DNA of 64,000 nt from Streptomyces echinoruber. GTDB lineage: Bacteria; Actinomycetota; Actinomycetes; Streptomycetales; Streptomycetaceae. Location: positions 1 to 64,000 of the forward strand of contig NZ_BMWH01000021.1 of the NCBI RefSeq assembly GCF_014651135.1. Reading direction: 5' to 3'. Each line of letters starts with the position of its first letter. The first letter of the stretch is position 1. The notes beneath the pieces are model-generated. The model searched no databases and was not told where the DNA came from. It saw nothing but the letters and a program-made list of their open reading frames with translations. Both the position numbers and the translations under genes were made by a program. Below, piece after piece: positions 59,290 through 64,000 of the stretch.

Positions 59290-60531
59290 CTAGTCCGCGC
59301 GGAAGGCGGACGCGGCGGGGAACCTGACGCCGGTGCAGCCACGGCGTGCGGTGACATCGTCGACGTAGGCGCGGAAGACCTTCTCGTGGGCGGGCGCGGC
59401 CACCTTCGCGTACCCGTCGGACAGGGTCATGGTGTGGATCTGGGGCTTTCCGCGGCAGACGGAGGAGGCCCACCAGACCGGTTCACCGCCGCTGCGGCCC
59501 GCCGTGCCGGGCTCCACGGCGACGGCCTCGTCGGAATCGAGGCTCGGGAGCCGGATGTGCAGCGCCGTCTCACCGGCGTAGGTGTGGAAGGCGGCGAAGT
59601 ACCGGCCCGGCCGGTCCGGGCGGTGGACGCCGGGCAGCTCGCCGTCGTGGGCGTCGTGAAGAGTGTGCGCGCGGCTCCGGCCGAGCACGAGGACGCAGCG
59701 CTCGTCCCACACCTGGGGGTCGGTGCGGCTTTCGAGGACCTGGTCGGCGTAGGGGGCGTGGTCCGCGAGGCCGGACCTGCGGTACCAGGCGCAGGTGCCC
59801 TCCGCCTTCGCCACCGGGGTCGGACCCTCGACGAGGGCGGGTATGTGCTCCGGCGGGTCGGGCAGTCGCTCGGTGCAGCCGAGACGGGCGGCGAGGCGGT
59901 TGGCGGTGGTCACGGCGGTCTCGGCGAGGATGCCGCGGTCGTGGGCGGTGGGCCGGCCGTGCTCGCTGAAGGGGGTCTGCGGCTCCGCGAAGGAGGCCCG
60001 GGCCCACAGCGCCTTGACCGGCCGGCCGTTGGACTCACCCTTGGCGCAGGGGATTTCGACGGTCACGCCGGTGTCCGTGACGATGCCCGCGATCCCGCCG
60101 CCGAGCGGCTGCGCGGGGTAGGTGTGGTCGCTGTACGGGCCGTCCGGGTCGACGACCTCGTCCCACGGGCCCTCGGGGCTGAGCTCCTCGCCTTGCCCCA
60201 CGGCTCCCACCGCGCCCGTGAAGAACCAGCGTTCACCGCTGTGCGAGCCGCTTCTCCCGCCCGCCTCGGTGCTGAATATCTCGCAGTCCTGGGGAAGGCC
60301 GGCGTCCAGGTCGATCGTGCCCTCGTCGGCGGCGCGGTGCGAGAGGGTGCCGCCGGCCGGGGACAGCGCCAGCACGCGCCCGGCCGGGACCAGCCCGGCG
60401 CAGGCCTCGTCGATCTGCCGGCGGCCGCTCAGGACCTCCCAGATCTCCTTGCCGCTCCAGCCGATCCCGGCCATGGCGGCCAGGCACAGCAGTACGTTGA
60501 CGGACTTCCGCACGCTCTCCGGTACCCGCAC
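59290..60531 (-). CDS. membrane-anchored hypothetical protein
   Basis: 413 residues. After a short N-terminus (RVPESVRKS) one hydrophobic helix (VNVLLCLAAMAGIGW) anchors a large extracytoplasmic part. This contains about seven Cys that may form disulfides (DEACAGLV, QDCEIFST, GTCAWYRR, DERCVLVL, SVCRGKPQ, RRGCTGVRF), and two halves look related in layout. It resembles Streptomyces secreted or anchored proteins of unknown function. GTG start is uncertain. It ends 10 bp before the start of the next gene, the mycothiol-family gene, which suggests one transcript. Confidence 0.72.
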   Translation of the reverse strand: MRVPESVRKSVNVLLCLAAMAGIGWSGKEIWEVLSGRRQIDEACAGLVPAGRVLALSPAGGTLSHRAADEGTIDLDAGLPQDCEIFSTEAGGRSGSHSGERWFFTGAVGAVGQGEELSPEGPWDEVVDPDGPYSDHTYPAQPLGGGIAGIVTDTGVTVEIPCAKGESNGRPVKALWARASFAEPQTPFSEHGRPTAHDRGILAETAVTTANRLAARLGCTERLPDPPEHIPALVEGPTPVAKAEGTCAWYRRSGLADHAPYADQVLESRTDPQVWDERCVLVLGRSRAHTLHDAHDGELPGVHRPDRPGRYFAAFHTYAGETALHIRLPSLDSDEAVAVEPGTAGRSGGEPVWWASSVCRGKPQIHTMTLSDGYAKVAAPAHEKVFRAYVDDVTARRGCTGVRFPAASAFRAD

Positions 60532-60619
60532 CGCTCCCCCGCCCCCCCGTGTCCCCGTGTCCCCGTGAAGATCCGAGCACTGCCGAAAGTACCAACCGCC
60601 ACTGACAACAACGCGGCGG

Positions 60620-61020
60620 CTCGGCCTCCGGCCGCACCGGCCCCTCACGCCTTGCGTGCGTATGAGGAGGGCGCGCTCCCTCAGCACGGGCGTCTGCGCG
60701 ACCAGTTGCCGGACCTGTCGGGCGAACGGCTCGGCGTGCGGGCCGACCGACGCGCGGGCGGCGCCGCTCTCTTCGGCACCCTCCTCTCCCGGCTCTACGA
60801 CGGTCCCGGCGAGGTGTCCGCCCTGCCCTCGCCGCCCTGCCCTCGCCGACCGGCGCGGCCCGTACGGCGGGGCCGGCGGCGTACGCCTCCGCGAGGGACA
60901 CGGTGTTCCCGGGCGGGACCGCGGTGATGGCCCTGTGCCTGCTCCTGGCGCTGCGGCTGCCCGCCGCCCGCCCCCCCCTCAGGCGCCCGCGGAGCCCCCG
61001 AGGCGGGTCGTGGCCGCCTG
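60620..61020 (+). pseudogene. possible remnant of an MFS transporter
   Basis: Pieces in different frames look like the end of a DHA2-type transporter: RAGGAALFGTLLSRLYDG (60735-60800) and FPGGTAVMALCLLLALRLPA (60904-60966). No frame is continuous and no start is present. Very tentative; it may be non-coding. Confidence 0.25.
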
Positions 61021-61030
61021 AGGGCGGCGC

Positions 61031-61064
61031 GGGCCCCGCCCGGTGGGTGCACCGGGCGGGGCCC
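61031..61064 (-). terminator. hairpin terminator after purL
   Basis: Perfect 15-bp stem GGGCCCCGCCCGGTG / CACCGGGCGGGGCCC with a 4-nt loop, 18 bp past the purL stop. Confidence 0.9.
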
Positions 61065-61081
61065 GTACGGCCGAAAAGGGG

Positions 61082-63336
<2,255 letters not shown>

Positions 63337-63340
<4 letters not shown>

Positions 63341-64000
63341 GCGGTGACCAGCTTCTTGAGGATCGAGGTGAAGAAGGGGAGACCGTCGGTGCGGCCGGTG
63401 CCGATCAGCGGCTCCACGGCGTGCTCCGGGTGCGGCATCAGGCCCACGACGTTGCCGGCCTCGTTGGTGATGCCAGCGATGTCGTTGAGCGAGCCGTTGG
63501 GGTTGAAGTCCAGGTAGCGGAAGGCGACGCGGCCCTCGGCCTCGAGCTGGTCGAGGGTGTACCGGTCGGCCACGTACCGGCCGTCCATGTTCTTCAACGG
63601 GATGTGGATCTCCTGCCCGGCCTCGTAGTCGGCGGTCCAGGCGGTGTCCGCGTTCTCCACCCGCAGCTTCTGGTCGCGGCAGATGAAGTGCAGGTGGTCG
63701 TTGCCGAGCATGGCGCCGGGCAGCAGGTGGGCCTCGGTGAGGATCTGGAAGCCGTTGCAGATGCCGAGCACCGGGAGACCGGCCCTGGCCTGCTCGATGA
63801 TCGTGTCCATCACCGGCGAGAAACGGGCGATGGCGCCGGCGCGCAGATAGTCGCCGTAGGAGAAACCGCCGCACAGCACCACGGCGTCGACCTGCTTGAG
63901 GTCTTTGTCCTTGTGCCACAGGGCGACGGGCTCGGCACCCGCCAGGCGGATCGCGCGCTGCGTGTCCCGGTCGTCGAGGCTGCCGGGAAAAGTGACGACG
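63337..64000 (-). CDS. purQ: phosphoribosylformylglycinamidine synthase subunit I (5' part outside window)
   Basis: About 221 residues are present; the first few codons lie beyond the window end. In-frame sequence at the edge reads VVTFPGSLDDRDTQRAIRLA, and family members begin about five residues earlier. Class I glutamine amidotransferase that supplies ammonia to PurL: nucleophile Cys in LGICNGFQ, and His/Glu in MPHPEHAVEPL. The 4-bp overlap with purL is standard. purS is expected just outside the window. Confidence 0.96.

Overview
The window is chromosomal DNA of very high GC with strong third-position GC bias, GTG starts, mycothiol/actinobacterial families and the developmental genes bldC and atrA. 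It is a Streptomyces (or very close relative) core-chromosome segment. Gene order matches, as far as I can recall, the S. coelicolor block running from a MarR/MFS pair through atrA (SCO4118), bldC (SCO4091) and vdh (SCO4089) to the pur genes. That correspondence is from memory and was not checked.

Layout. 0.3-6 kb: MarR repressor divergent from an MFS exporter, a PAS/PP2C (SpoIIE-type) phosphatase, and a type II NADH dehydrogenase divergent from the next block. 6-19 kb: a regulatory island made of the TetR regulator AtrA, a giant ECF-type sigma factor fused to a zinc-finger/transmembrane segment, an AfsR-like SARP with NB-ARC domain, an asparagine-synthetase/lasso-cyclase-like protein, and an NsdA-like sporulation regulator. 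19-30 kb: metabolic and housekeeping genes. These are L-2-hydroxyglutarate oxidase, TrmB, a PrsW protease, an aldo/keto reductase, an M23 cell-wall hydrolase behind a ydaO (c-di-AMP) riboswitch, tRNA-fMet, a domain-swapped RibD-like enzyme, a stress protein and an EamA transporter with an XRE/cupin regulator. 31.4-38.9 kb: an accessory block next to tRNA-Lys with a complete lactococcin-972-type bacteriocin operon, a GT39-like membrane glycosyltransferase and a truncated tyrosine recombinase; near-identical 37-bp hairpin elements sit at both sides of it. 39-46 kb: APC permease, DEAD-box helicase, lipoprotein, small zincin and metallophosphoesterase. 46-51 kb: tRNA-Glu, -Asp and -Phe with an embedded parS site, HrpA helicase, a second tRNA-Asp and a decayed third tRNA-Asp copy. 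51-55 kb: DUF6274 protein, BldC, a conserved hypothetical, valine dehydrogenase and DUF3073. 55.5-64 kb: purine biosynthesis (purM, purF, purL and a 5'-truncated purQ) with two intervening genes.

Theme. The window mixes developmental and antibiotic regulators with translation and purine housekeeping. Two things stand out. One is the bacteriocin operon in a decayed tRNA-Lys-linked island. The other is the large number of short tandem repeats (7, 10, 13, 14, 14, 16, 24, 27 and 65 bp units), mostly between genes or in low-complexity protein tails.
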